From assembly GCF_024054565.1 (NCBI RefSeq), contig NZ_JAMXLR010000026.1, positions 186,001-250,000 of the forward strand: a stretch of 64,000 bases of DNA, given 5' to 3'. The notes below the pieces were generated by a model. It was not told the origin of the DNA. It did no database searches and saw only the letters and a list, made by a program, of their open reading frames with translations. Position numbers and translations under genes: made by a program. This DNA is from Aeoliella straminimaris (lineage in GTDB: Bacteria > Planctomycetota > Planctomycetia > Pirellulales > Lacipirellulaceae). How positions within the stretch are numbered: position 1 is the first letter of the stretch; each line of letters opens with the position of its first letter. This document shows, piece by piece, positions 43,446-52,991 of the stretch.

Positions 43446-45554
43446 ATGGACCTTCGTAAAGTTCGTAACATCGGTATTTCTGCTCACATCGACTCGGGTA
43501 AGACAACCTTGAGCGAGCGGATCCTGTTCTACGCCGGTCGAATCCACAAGATCGAGGACGTCCGCGGCGGTGGCGACGGCGCCACGATGGACCACATGGA
43601 ACTCGAGAAGGAACGTGGCATCACGATCACGAGTGCCGCGACCTCGCTCGAGTGGGACAAGCACAAGATCAACCTGATCGACACCCCGGGTCACGTCGAC
43701 TTCACGGTCGAGGTGGAACGCAGCCTCCGCGTGCTGGACGGTGCCGTATTGGTGCTTTGTTCGGTGGGTGGTGTGCAATCGCAGTCGATGACGGTCGACC
43801 GTCAGATGAAGCGGTACCACGTGCCCCGCCTGGCGTTCATCAACAAGATGGACCGCACCGGTGCCAATCCGGATAGCGTGATCAAGCAAGTCAAGGACAA
43901 GCTGGGCGCTCACGCCGTGGCGATGCAGTTGCCCATCGGCAAAGAAGACAAGTTCGAGGGCGTGGTCGACCTGATTGCGATGAAAGCCTTGTACTTCGAC
44001 GGCGCCAACGGCGAGACCGTCCGTACTGAAGAGATTCCCGTCGACCTGCAGGAAGAAGCTGCCGAAGCCCGGCACCACATGCTCGAAGAGCTGTCGATGT
44101 ACAGCGACGAAATGATGGAGAAGTTGCTGGGCGAGGAAGAGATCAGCGAGGAAACGATCCACGACATTACCCGTCACGCCGTGATCGAACAGGAGTTCAC
44201 TCCCGTGTTCATGGGCAGTGCCTTCAAGAACAAGGGTGTGCAACCACTGCTGGATGCCATCACTCGCTACCTGCCATCTCCGCGTCAGGTGACCAACTAC
44301 GGTTCGAATCCCGAGACGGGCGAGAAGATGGCCATGCAGAATGATCCCGAAAAGCCGCTGGTGGCGATGGGATTCAAGATTACCGACGACGAGTACGGCC
44401 AGCTCACCTACTTCCGCATCTACCAGGGTAAGGTCGAAAAGGGTGGCACCTATTTCAACCAGCGATCGGGCCGCAAGGAACGTTTCAGCCGCCTGGTGCG
44501 GATGCACTCGAACAAACGCGAAGAGATCGATACCGCCGAGGCGGGCGACATCATCGCCGTGATGGGCGTCGACTGCGCCAGCGGCGATACCTATTGCGAG
44601 ACGACGAACTACTGCTCGCTGGAGAACATTTTCGTCGCCGATCCGGTGATCAAGATGTCCATCGTGCCGCTCTCGCGTGACAACAGCGACAAGCTGAGCA
44701 AGGCCCTGCAACGCTTCCGCAAGGAAGACCCCACGTTCCACGTTTACACCGACGATGAAACCAACGAGACGATCATCGCCGGCATGGGCGAGTTGCACCT
44801 CGAGGTCTACGTCGAGCGTATTCGTCGCGAGTACGGCGTCGACGTCGAAGTGGGTGCTCCGAAGGTGAGCTACCGCGAGAGCGGCCAGCAAGCCTACGAG
44901 TTCGACCACAAGCGAAAGAAGCAGTCTGGTGGTTCCGGTCAGTACGGTCACATCATCGGCGTCATGCGTCCGATGACCGACGAAGACCGCGCCGCGATGG
45001 AAGAAAAGGGCGAGTCGGGCGAACTATACTTCGAAGACCAGGTCACCGGTGGTCGTATTCCCAAGGAATACATCCCCGCGGTAAAGAAGGGCTTCGAAGA
45101 AATGATGTCCAAGGGCCCAGTGGCTGGTTACCCCGTGGTCGACATGGCTGTCGAACTGAAGGACGGCACCTACCACGATGTTGACTCCAGCGACATGGCG
45201 TTCAAGCTCACCGCGCGTGAGTGCTTCCGTGAACACTTCAACCGGATGAAGCCGCTGCTGCTCGAGCCGATTATGAAGATGGAAATCGAGTGCCCGGACG
45301 AATTCCAGGGCTCGGTGGTCGGTCAGGTCAGCTCCAAGCGTGGCATGATCGTCGAGACCGAAACCGCCAACGGTGTCACTCGCATTATCGCCGAAGTGCC
45401 GCTGGCCGAGACGTTCGGCTACTCGAACGACCTCCGCAGCCAGACGCAAGGCCAGGGAACGTTCTCCATGGAGTTCGCGAAATACGCTCCGGTACCTTCG
45501 AGCATCCAGGCCGAAATCGTCGAAGAGCGCAAGGCCGAGTTGCAACCTGCCTAA
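43446..45554 (+). CDS. fusA: Elongation factor G, mitochondrial/spdEFG1-like type
   Basis: A 702-residue translational GTPase that moves tRNA and mRNA on the ribosome. G1 is AHIDSGKT (13-20), G3 is DTPGH, G4 is NKMD, and domains II-V follow in full. Two features set it apart from classical bacterial EF-G: Ser in place of Ala in AHIDSGKT, and [24 protein letters not shown] in the switch I region. Both resemble mitochondrial EF-G1 and the spirochaete-planctomycete-delta (spd) EF-G1 group. The ATG at 43446 is preceded by AGAGAG and begins the homology. A strong terminator follows. It is not in an rpsL-rpsG-tuf cluster. Confidence 0.95.
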   Translation: MDLRKVRNIGISAHIDSGKTTLSERILFYAGRIHKIEDVRGGGDGATMDHMELEKERGITITSAATSLEWDKHKINLIDTPGHVDFTVEVERSLRVLDGAVLVLCSVGGVQSQSMTVDRQMKRYHVPRLAFINKMDRTGANPDSVIKQVKDKLGAHAVAMQLPIGKEDKFEGVVDLIAMKALYFDGANGETVRTEEIPVDLQEEAAEARHHMLEELSMYSDEMMEKLLGEEEISEETIHDITRHAVIEQEFTPVFMGSAFKNKGVQPLLDAITRYLPSPRQVTNYGSNPETGEKMAMQNDPEKPLVAMGFKITDDEYGQLTYFRIYQGKVEKGGTYFNQRSGRKERFSRLVRMHSNKREEIDTAEAGDIIAVMGVDCASGDTYCETTNYCSLENIFVADPVIKMSIVPLSRDNSDKLSKALQRFRKEDPTFHVYTDDETNETIIAGMGELHLEVYVERIRREYGVDVEVGAPKVSYRESGQQAYEFDHKRKKQSGGSGQYGHIIGVMRPMTDEDRAAMEEKGESGELYFEDQVTGGRIPKEYIPAVKKGFEEMMSKGPVAGYPVVDMAVELKDGTYHDVDSSDMAFKLTARECFREHFNRMKPLLLEPIMKMEIECPDEFQGSVVGQVSSKRGMIVETETANGVTRIIAEVPLAETFGYSNDLRSQTQGQGTFSMEFAKYAPVPSSIQAEIVEERKAELQPA

Positions 45555-45594
45555 CCGGCAACTGGTTATCTGCAGCGACAACCTGAGTTAGAAT

Positions 45595-45629
45595 ACGAGC
45601 CCGGCGCCAAAGCGTCGGGCTCGTTTTTT
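45595..45629 (+). terminator. Terminator of the EF-G gene
   Basis: A 13-bp stem (45595-45607 with 45612-45624, one G-T pair), a 4-base loop CAAA and a run of six T (45624-45629), 40 bases after the stop codon. Confidence 0.95.
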
Positions 45630-45682
45630 GTTCAAGCGGGCCCGACCGCGACTGAAACTGTTGCAAACCGAGGACTCGTCAC

Positions 45683-47086
45683 ATGAATAGTGCTTTACGA
45701 AGTACCATCGCCATCGCCCTGCTGACGGGCGGGGCAATTGTAGAATTCGCCCGCGCGGAACCAGGCAACCTTCGCCACCAACAAATGGGCAGCCCTGCCA
45801 CTGGACTGGATGACTACGTCGCCAAGCCGGACGACTCGTACGCCTGGCAAGTGATATCGCGTCGCGACTCGGTCGACGGACAGTTCTTCGTCATTCAGTT
45901 AACCTCTCAAACCTGGCAGACCGAAGACGTTGCGCCGGGCATCTGGAAGCACTGGCTGAAGGTTTGCGTGCCCAAGAACGCGACCGGCCCGCTGGGCATG
46001 TTGTTCATTTCCGGCGGCAGTCACGATGAAACACCGCCGACTCAACCGGCGGCGGAATTGCTGGCGATCGCCAAGGAAACTTCTTCGGTGGTAGCCGAGC
46101 TGCGTTGCGTGCCCAATCAGCCACTGGAGTTTGGCGGCGACGGAATTGGCCGGTACGAGGATGACCTGTTAGCCGAATGCATGCGACTGGCTGTCGAAAC
46201 CAAGGACCCCTCTCGCCTGGGTCAGCTTCCGATGGCCAAGGCGGCCGTCCGTGCGATGGATGCATTGCAGGAATGGTCCGCGAGCGATGCAGATGTCCCC
46301 GAGGTATCTCGCTTCGTAGTGTCGGGAGCCTCGAAACGGGGCTGGACCACGTGGTTGGCGGCGGCCGTTGACGGGCGCGTCGACGCCATCATTCCCATCG
46401 TGATCGACGTGCTCAACGTCCGCCCCTCACTCGAGCATCAACTGGACGTCTATGGCGAGTGGTCCCCAGCGCTGAAAGACTATCAAGACCGAGGATTTCA
46501 AGGAGAGCTGTCGCACCCCAAGTTCGACAAGCTACTGGAGTTAATTGATCCCTACACGTACCGGCAGCGTTACAAATTGCCGAAACTGATCGTCAATGCC
46601 ACGGGCGATGAGTTCTTTCTACCCGACTCGTCGCAGTTCTATTTCGACGATTTACCGGACGAGAAGCACCTGAGCTACGTTCCCAACGCGAGTCACTCGC
46701 TGCAGGGCTCCAGCGCGCTGGACTCCATCATTGGCTTTTACTCCCTGGTGCTTGCCGACCAAGAGCGTTCTTCGATCGAGTGGCACCCCACACCGCAGGG
46801 CGGCTGGCAAATCACCTGCAGCCACACGCCCAAACGTGTGCAGCTATGGCAAGCCAACAACACGGAGAATCGCGATTTTCGTCTTGCCACGCTGGGACCA
46901 GCATTCAAGCCCCAAGAGCTTTCGGCCGGAGCGGACGACGCCTACCTGGTGGCTCGGCAGCGGCTCACGGGCGAGCAAGGCTGGACAGCTTCGTTTGTCG
47001 AAGCCGAATTCGATACCCCCAGCGGGCGAACGCTTCGGCTAACGACCCCGGTCTGGGTAGAAGAAGCCACTCCTTCCAGCAAGTAG
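45683..47086 (+). CDS. PhoPQ-activated pathogenicity-related (PqaA-type) exported hydrolase
   Basis: A 467-residue protein with a signal peptide (residues 1-25). It belongs to the PhoPQ-activated pathogenicity-related family, an alpha/beta-hydrolase-like group. Key segments are LDDYVAKPDDSYAW, SGGSHDETPP, VSGASKRGWTTWLAA (nucleophile-elbow Ser), DPYTYRQRYKLPKLIVNATGDEFFLPDSS and VPNASHSL (His). The physiological substrate is unknown; in Salmonella the gene is under PhoPQ control, which is not evident here. It ends 2 bases from the convergent ABC-F gene. GAGGA lies near the start. Confidence 0.9.
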   Translation: MNSALRSTIAIALLTGGAIVEFARAEPGNLRHQQMGSPATGLDDYVAKPDDSYAWQVISRRDSVDGQFFVIQLTSQTWQTEDVAPGIWKHWLKVCVPKNATGPLGMLFISGGSHDETPPTQPAAELLAIAKETSSVVAELRCVPNQPLEFGGDGIGRYEDDLLAECMRLAVETKDPSRLGQLPMAKAAVRAMDALQEWSASDADVPEVSRFVVSGASKRGWTTWLAAAVDGRVDAIIPIVIDVLNVRPSLEHQLDVYGEWSPALKDYQDRGFQGELSHPKFDKLLELIDPYTYRQRYKLPKLIVNATGDEFFLPDSSQFYFDDLPDEKHLSYVPNASHSLQGSSALDSIIGFYSLVLADQERSSIEWHPTPQGGWQITCSHTPKRVQLWQANNTENRDFRLATLGPAFKPQELSAGADDAYLVARQRLTGEQGWTASFVEAEFDTPSGRTLRLTTPVWVEEATPSSK

Positions 47087-47088
47087 CA

Positions 47089-48894
47089 TCAGGGACCATG
47101 CTGCTCGAGTTCTTCCCAGCGTTCGTAAGCTTGCGCCAGTTCGTCGCTCAGCTGCTTGGTTCGTTCGCTGGCGGTCGCGATCTCCTCGGGAGGTTTCTTG
47201 AAGAACTCCGGATCGCTCATCAGGGCGGTCAATTCCAGCGATTCCGCCTCGAGTTTCTCGATCAGCCCGGGCAGCATCTCGAGTTCGCGTTTGTCTTTGT
47301 AGGACAGTTTGACCGCTTGCGGTTTCGCCGCGTCCGGTTTGGGTTCGCTTGCTTTGGGAGCTGGTTTTGTCTCCTTCGCCGGCGCGGCGGGCTCTTCGAT
47401 CTTCCGCTGCCGAATCCAATCGTCGTAGCCGCCCACGTACTCCCGCGCGCCGCCCGGTTCGAACGCGATCACGCTGGTCACCACGTTGTTGAGGAATGCT
47501 CGGTCGTGGCTCACCACGAGCAGCGTGCCATCGAACTCGGTGAGCCGCTCCTCGAGCATCTCGAGCGTCTCGGCGTCCAGGTCGTTGGTCGGTTCGTCCA
47601 TCACGATCACGTTGGCCGGCTTGGCGAAGAGCTTGGCCAGTAGAATACGGTTCTGCTCACCGCCAGAGAGGAACCGCACCTCGGTGCGGGCTCGCTCGGG
47701 CGTGAACAGGAAGTCCTGCAGGTAGCCGAGCACGTGCCGACTGCGGCCATTGATGGTGACGCTATCGGATCCTTCGCCCACGTTTTCCTGTACGGTCTGG
47801 TCGCCGTCGAGGCTGCGCCGCAGTTGATCGAAATAAGCAATCTCCACGTTGGTACCCAACCGGACGCTGCCCTCCTGAGGCTCGAGTTGCCCCAACAGCA
47901 GCTTTAGCAGCGTGGTCTTGCCCGCTCCGTTCGGCCCGATGATCCCAATCTTGTCGCCCCGCATGATGTCGGTGGAGAAGTCCTCCACGATTGGCCGATC
48001 GGCGTAGGCAAAGGAGATGCCTTCCACCTTGGCCACCAGGGCCCCGGTCTTTTGCGAGCTCTGGATTTCTATCTTCGATTTGCCAACCCGCTCGCGCCGC
48101 TGGGCCCGCTCCTCGCGCATGGCTTTCAGTGCCCTGACGCGTCCCTCGTTGCGGGTGCGGCGGGCTTTGATGCCTTGGCGGATCCAGACTTCCTCTTCGG
48201 CCAGTCGCTTATCGAACAGGGCGTTCTGCTTTTCTTCGGCCGCTAGCGCCTGCTCCTTGCGAACCAGAAAGGTATCGTAGTCGCACGACCAATCGAAGAT
48301 GCGGCCGCGATCGATCTCCAAAATTCGCGTAGCCAGCCGCCTGAGAAATGCCCGGTCGTGCGTGACGAACAGCAGCGTCGTGGGCCAGCCTAGCAATAGC
48401 TCTTCGAGCCAGGTGATCGCGTCGATATCCAAATGGTTGGTCGGCTCGTCCAAGAGCAGCAGATCGGGCTCGGTAACCAAGGTCTGAGCCAGCAACACAC
48501 GCCGCTTCATGCCGGAGGATTGCGATTGAGCGTCGAGCGAGCCGTCGAGGTTCATACGGCCGAGCAGCTTTTCCACGCGGGGCTCAAGATTCCACTCCTC
48601 CAATTCGGGATCATGCTCGTGCAGCGCCGCGGCCACCACCTCGGCGATGGTGCCCGGCAGGTGCTGCGGCACGTCTTGCGTCAGAATGGCCACGCGGCTG
48701 CCCGCGGCCAGCGCCACTTCGCCGTGGTCGGGCTGCACCTGGCCGGCCAACAGCCGCATGAGCGTGGTCTTGCCAGCACCGTTGCGGCCGAGCAGGCCAA
48801 TCCGCTGCCCCGATTCGATCTGGCACGACACCTCGTCCAACAGCGCAGGCCCACGGTAAGCGATCGTCACATTGCGTAATTCGGCCAGGGCCAT
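47089..48894 (-). CDS. uup: ABC-F ATPase, Uup type
   Basis: A 601-residue soluble protein with two ATPase domains and no membrane part; ABC-F proteins act on ribosomes or DNA structures. Walker A motifs are GRNGAGKT (36-43) and GPNGAGKT (about 335), and Walker B motifs are LLLLDEPTNHLD and VIVMDEPTNDLD. The first signature is SSGMKRR in place of LSGG-type, while the second is the usual LSGGEQNR. A C-terminal coiled coil (about residues 530-600) is the DNA/RNA-binding tail of Uup. The ATG at 48894 starts the homology; the frame is open upstream. Confidence 0.93.
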   Translation of the reverse strand: MALAELRNVTIAYRGPALLDEVSCQIESGQRIGLLGRNGAGKTTLMRLLAGQVQPDHGEVALAAGSRVAILTQDVPQHLPGTIAEVVAAALHEHDPELEEWNLEPRVEKLLGRMNLDGSLDAQSQSSGMKRRVLLAQTLVTEPDLLLLDEPTNHLDIDAITWLEELLLGWPTTLLFVTHDRAFLRRLATRILEIDRGRIFDWSCDYDTFLVRKEQALAAEEKQNALFDKRLAEEEVWIRQGIKARRTRNEGRVRALKAMREERAQRRERVGKSKIEIQSSQKTGALVAKVEGISFAYADRPIVEDFSTDIMRGDKIGIIGPNGAGKTTLLKLLLGQLEPQEGSVRLGTNVEIAYFDQLRRSLDGDQTVQENVGEGSDSVTINGRSRHVLGYLQDFLFTPERARTEVRFLSGGEQNRILLAKLFAKPANVIVMDEPTNDLDAETLEMLEERLTEFDGTLLVVSHDRAFLNNVVTSVIAFEPGGAREYVGGYDDWIRQRKIEEPAAPAKETKPAPKASEPKPDAAKPQAVKLSYKDKRELEMLPGLIEKLEAESLELTALMSDPEFFKKPPEEIATASERTKQLSDELAQAYERWEELEQHGP

Positions 48895-49030
48895 AGACTG
48901 CAGCAGGTGGGTTGAAGGAGGCGAGCCGATGCCCTCGGGCATCGGGTAGTTGGGGTATTCGACCGGCCCCGAGCCGGCCCGATGGCTGCACTTTCGACTG
49001 GCGCAACGCACATGCTAGAATATAAGGGCC

Positions 49031-49309
49031 ATGAACATTCCCGAAAACACCCAGATGGATGCCGAATTTTGGCGCGACGTCGAGCGTGCCAAGCGGCTCA
49101 CGCCACAAGAGCGGGTGCGAATCGGCCACGAGTTGTTTGAACGCTCGATCTACCTCATGACTCAGGGACTGCGTATGCAGTATCCCGATTGCACGGAAGA
49201 GGAACTCGCTGCCATGCGGCGGGAGCGGTTGGCACGCATTCACCAGTGGGAGTCACGAAGTGCTCAAGTCGGAACTAATCGTGAAGCGGGTGCTGGCCTC
49301 GCTGAATGA
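49031..49309 (+). CDS. Small helical protein, candidate antitoxin partner of nucleotidyltransferase
   Basis: A 92-residue protein, charged and helical: WRDVERAKRLTPQERVRIGHELFERSIYLM, then MQYPDCTEEELAAMRRERLAR. This LTPQERVRIG-type plus EEEL-RERLA layout is often seen in short proteins encoded directly before nucleotidyltransferases. AAGGG lies about 5 bases before the ATG. Its last 50 bases overlap the next gene in another frame, so translation is coupled. The possible toxin-antitoxin role is inferred from gene order only. Confidence 0.75.
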   Translation: MNIPENTQMDAEFWRDVERAKRLTPQERVRIGHELFERSIYLMTQGLRMQYPDCTEEELAAMRRERLARIHQWESRSAQVGTNREAGAGLAE

Positions 49310-49820
49310 GCACGGCCATGCGTTCATGCTGGTTGGCTCCTATGCCACGAATCTCTACTGCGTGCCAAGGGGTACGCAAGATATCGATTTGGTGGTCGAA
49401 AGCAAATTTATCTCGGCTGCTCAAGAAATTGCCAGCGAGCATCCCGATATTCACCTCGATCGACAGTTGGGTTTCGAATCAGTAACCGCCACCAAGAGAG
49501 TTCTGCTTACCGCAGATGATACCGATTTCAAGGTGGAAGTATTCGAACTGAGCAATGATCCACACGATCAATCCCGTTTCCAGCGACGCCTGGCTGTAGA
49601 ACTATATGACGAAAAGGCATGGGTTGCGACCGCGGAAGACACGATTGTCACCAAACTGAATTGGGCTGCAAAAACCGGTCGTGGCAAGGATCGAGACGAC
49701 GCTCAGAATGTGATGGCAGCCCAACACGAGACGCTCGACTGGCCCTACATCGAGCATTGGTGCGGTGAGCATGGTACCCTGGAGAAGCTCTCCGAGTTGC
49801 GGACTCAATTGGGGGTGTAG
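49260..49820 (+). CDS. Nucleotidyltransferase-like protein (AbiEii/DUF6036-like)
   Basis: A 186-residue protein of the minimal nucleotidyltransferase type. The fold marks are GSYATNLYCVPRGTQDIDLVVE with G26-S27 and the D41-x-D43 metal pair, a second acidic strand FKVEVFEL, and the C-terminal TKLNWAAKTGRGKDRDDAQNV seen in AbiEii-like proteins. Such enzymes transfer nucleotides to tRNA or proteins; several are toxins of type IV or MNT systems. It starts with GTG at 49260, with GGGAG 7 bases upstream, inside the end of the preceding small gene. Confidence 0.85.
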   Translation: MLKSELIVKRVLASLNEHGHAFMLVGSYATNLYCVPRGTQDIDLVVESKFISAAQEIASEHPDIHLDRQLGFESVTATKRVLLTADDTDFKVEVFELSNDPHDQSRFQRRLAVELYDEKAWVATAEDTIVTKLNWAAKTGRGKDRDDAQNVMAAQHETLDWPYIEHWCGEHGTLEKLSELRTQLGV

Positions 49821-50218
49821 TCCAGCGACCGTCGATTTCGTGGCTTCTTCTCTTCTCAGGTGGAAATTGGACACGCCAGATGGTCCAATGTGGGTTTGTC
49901 CAGTACTCCAGCCAATCACCGACCGCACTGGGCAAGACGCCGGTACGATCCCACAATGGGAATGGAATTTTGTCGCACCTGCGGTGAACCGCGCGCAACA
50001 ACTTGCCCCGGCTGGCCTGAGGTGACGAACGTAAAGCCTTGCCAACACAAAGCTTACGCCAATCGACCAGGCCCCGAGCTCCCGAGTTTTGCCGCACCCA
50101 ATCGCTTATTTCATAACGCCGCGCGCGACAGAACTCGAACTGGTTGCTGTATAGAGACTTACAAAAAGAGGTTTCGTCGCACCTGCGACTTTATCCACCA
50201 TCCGAATCGCCCCCTCCC
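49821..50218 (+). other. Intergenic stretch before ligA, nothing recognised
   Basis: About 400 bases. Overlapping frames exist on both strands, but none has a plausible start, family signature or codon pattern. No terminator with a T run, repeat or RNA gene was seen. Confidence 0.5.
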
Positions 50219-52363
50219 ATGGACGACGCCCAACGCATCCAGCAGCTTCGCGATGAGATTCGCGAGCACGATCGGCAATACTACGTCGACGCGAAACCAA
50301 CCATTTCCGACCGCCAGTACGACCGGCTGCTGGAGGAACTCAAGCAGCTCGAGGCGGCCAACCCGGAGCTGATCACTCCCGATAGCCCCACGCAGCGCGT
50401 CGGTGGGGAACCGATCGAGGGCTTCGAGCAGATCGAACACGCCCGGCCGATGTACTCCATCGACAACAGTTACGATCCCGACGACTTGCGGAAATGGGCC
50501 GACCGCTTGCCTCTGGAAGTCGATAGCTTTGCCATCGACCCCAAGATCGATGGCGTGGCAATCAGCCTGCGATACGAGGATGGCCAGCTTGTGCTGGCCG
50601 CCACACGGGGCGATGGACGGCAGGGCGACAACGTGACGCAAAACGTCCGCACGATTCGCTCGGTTCCGCTGTCGCTCGACACGCAAGGCTCGCCGCCCCC
50701 GGCGGTGCTGGAGGTTCGCGGCGAGATCTACTGCCCTTGGGAGGTGTTCAACAAGTGGAACGAGCAATTAGAGGAGGAGGGTCAGCAATTGCTGGCCAAC
50801 CCTCGTAACGCCACGGCAGGTCTGTTGAAGCGACACGACTCGCGGATCGTCGCCCAACGGCGATTGGAATTTTGCGCACACGGCCGCGGGCAGCTCGATG
50901 GCGTCGATGCAACCAGCGTCACTGAGTTTAACCAGCAGATCGCCGCCTGGGGCATCCCAACCAATCCCTTCACCAACACCGCCAACGACATCGACGAGGT
51001 GCTGAAAATCATCGCCGAGTTCGAAACCACACGGCATAACCTGCCCTACGCGGTCGACGGGATGGTCGTGAAGGTGAACCGTTTCGACTTGCAGGATGAA
51101 CTCGGCTTTACCAGCCGGTTCCCGCGGTGGTGTATCGCGTACAAATATGCTGCCGAGCAGGCAGAGACCACGCTACTGGAGATCCTGTGGCAAGTCGGCA
51201 AGACGGGCAAGCTCACCCCCCGGGCGACGCTCGAACCTGTGCTGGTGGCCGGCACCACGGTGCAGCACGCTACGCTGCACAACATGGGCGAAGTGCTGCG
51301 AAAGGACCTGCGCATCGGCGATCGCGTGATCATCGAAAAGGCGGGCGAGATCATTCCGCAGGTGGTGCAAGCACTCACCAAGGAGCGCCCTCAGAACGCC
51401 AAGCTACCTACTCCGCCGACCCAGTGCCCCGAGTGCGGTGGAGACGTCGAAATCGAGTTCGACCAACGGCGGATGCACGACGTCAAGGCGTGGGAGTCGC
51501 GCGTCGAGCGCGAGAAGCAGCGTGCTGAAAAGAAGGGCGAGAAACCGCGCGAGATTCCGCAACCAGCGCCAATCACCGAGCTCGATGAAACGGCCCGCTA
51601 CTGTATGAACCCGGAGTGTCCGGCCCAGTTTCGCGAGCGGCTGGAACACTTCGCCGGCCGCGGGCAACTGGACATCGACGGCATGGGCGAGAAAGTTGTC
51701 GAACAACTGACCGAAGCAGGGCTTGTTCGCACGATTGGCGACGTGTTCCGTCTACGCGAGCGACGCGATGAAGTACTCGAACTCGAACGGATGGGCGAGA
51801 AGAAAGCGGACAACCTGTTCGCCGGCATCGACGCTGCCAAACAACGGGGCCTGGCTCGGACCCTTTCGGCACTAGGGATTCGCCATGTTGGCTCCACGGC
51901 TTCGCGCATTCTGGCCGAGCACTACCGCACGATCGACAAGATGATCGCAGCCAGCGAAGAGGATATCGCCACGTTCAAAATTGGAGAGAATGAGTCAGGC
52001 ATCGGCCCTGAAATCGCCAAGTCGATCTACGCCTTCCTGCACTCCCACACGGGCGAGGCCGTCGTGGAGGAACTCCGCACCGCTGGTGTATCGCTCGAGA
52101 TGCCCGAGGAAGAAACCAGCGGATCGGCCGGATCGGCCCTGGCGGGAAAGTCGCTGGTGGTGACGGGGACGCTGGCCAAGTACTCTCGCAAAGAGATTGA
52201 GGAACTGATCGTCAAGCACGGTGGCAAAGCTTCGAGCAGCGTGTCGAAGTCGACGGCCTATTTAGTAGCGGGCGAAAAGGCGGGCAGTAAGCTGGAAAAA
52301 GCCACCAAGCTAGGGGTGCCCGTATTGACTGAAGAAGAGTTTGAGACATTGATTGCAGAGTAA
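50219..52363 (+). CDS. ligA: NAD-dependent DNA ligase LigA
   Basis: Seals nicks in replication and repair using NAD+. The 714-residue product has the Ia domain (YYVDAKPTISDRQYD), the adenylation domain with catalytic K109 in DPKIDG, an OB fold, a Cys4 zinc finger, helix-hairpin-helix repeats and a C-terminal BRCT domain (about residues 640-714). The zinc finger is unusual: the second and third Cys (about residues 405 and 461) are 56 residues apart, against 15 in E. coli, because of a charged insert rich in Glu, Lys and Arg. The ATG at 50219 begins the homology; open frame upstream is not conserved. Confidence 0.96.
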   Translation: MDDAQRIQQLRDEIREHDRQYYVDAKPTISDRQYDRLLEELKQLEAANPELITPDSPTQRVGGEPIEGFEQIEHARPMYSIDNSYDPDDLRKWADRLPLEVDSFAIDPKIDGVAISLRYEDGQLVLAATRGDGRQGDNVTQNVRTIRSVPLSLDTQGSPPPAVLEVRGEIYCPWEVFNKWNEQLEEEGQQLLANPRNATAGLLKRHDSRIVAQRRLEFCAHGRGQLDGVDATSVTEFNQQIAAWGIPTNPFTNTANDIDEVLKIIAEFETTRHNLPYAVDGMVVKVNRFDLQDELGFTSRFPRWCIAYKYAAEQAETTLLEILWQVGKTGKLTPRATLEPVLVAGTTVQHATLHNMGEVLRKDLRIGDRVIIEKAGEIIPQVVQALTKERPQNAKLPTPPTQCPECGGDVEIEFDQRRMHDVKAWESRVEREKQRAEKKGEKPREIPQPAPITELDETARYCMNPECPAQFRERLEHFAGRGQLDIDGMGEKVVEQLTEAGLVRTIGDVFRLRERRDEVLELERMGEKKADNLFAGIDAAKQRGLARTLSALGIRHVGSTASRILAEHYRTIDKMIAASEEDIATFKIGENESGIGPEIAKSIYAFLHSHTGEAVVEELRTAGVSLEMPEEETSGSAGSALAGKSLVVTGTLAKYSRKEIEELIVKHGGKASSSVSKSTAYLVAGEKAGSKLEKATKLGVPVLTEEEFETLIAE

Positions 52364-52397
52364 ATCCAGGCGCCAAACCAGACAAACGAAAGAGACT

Positions 52398-52991
52398 ATG
52401 CTTCCGATTCCTTCCGATACGCAGGCTCTGCTGTTCGACTGCGACGGCACGCTCGCCGACACCATGACACTGCACTACGAAGCCTGGCACGAGACCCTGC
52501 TGTTGCACGACGTCGATTGCCCTCGTTCGTTCATCGACGAGCATGCCGGTGTGCCGACCGATCTGATTGTGGAAGAAGTGAACGCCCGGTGGGGCAAGTC
52601 GCTCGATCCTCCTGCGATCTCGGAAGAGAAAGAGGATCGCTTCCGCGAACGTATCCACCTCACCGAGCCCATCGAAGAAGTGCTGGCCACCGCACATGCC
52701 TATCTCGGTAAACTGCCGATGGCGGTCGTGTCGGGTGGCCCCTTGGATGTCGTTACGGCAACACTGGTTGCCATCAACGCGTTCGACTTGTTTCCCGTGT
52801 TGGTCACCGCCAGCGACCCGGTGGCGCCAAAGCCCTCGCCAGACATCTTTCTGGAAGCAGCCCGACGTTTGAACGTCGATCCCACGAAGTGCCATGTGTT
52901 CGAGGATGGCGATCCGGGCATCGTCGCGGCCCAGGGAGCGGGGATGACGTATACCGATGTCCGCGAGGTGATTGCCCAGCGCGGAGTTTAG
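52398..52991 (+). CDS. HAD-family phosphatase (beta-phosphoglucomutase-like)
   Basis: A 197-residue HAD subfamily IA hydrolase. Motif I is LLFDCDGTLADT (nucleophile D14, acid D16), motif II is VVSGG, the Lys is in PKPSPDIFLEAARRL, and motif III is VFEDGDPGIVAAQGAGM. A small helical cap follows motif I. The pattern resembles beta-phosphoglucomutase-like sugar phosphatases; the substrate cannot be told from sequence. It follows ligA by 34 bases and its stop codon overlaps, by 4 bases, the stop of the convergent sigma-factor gene. Confidence 0.9.
   Translation: MLPIPSDTQALLFDCDGTLADTMTLHYEAWHETLLLHDVDCPRSFIDEHAGVPTDLIVEEVNARWGKSLDPPAISEEKEDRFRERIHLTEPIEEVLATAHAYLGKLPMAVVSGGPLDVVTATLVAINAFDLFPVLVTASDPVAPKPSPDIFLEAARRLNVDPTKCHVFEDGDPGIVAAQGAGMTYTDVREVIAQRGV

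Noticed and set aside
44301..44330. tRNA T-loop-like GGTTCGAATCC
   Set aside because: It lies inside the EF-G coding sequence and no cloverleaf can be drawn around it.
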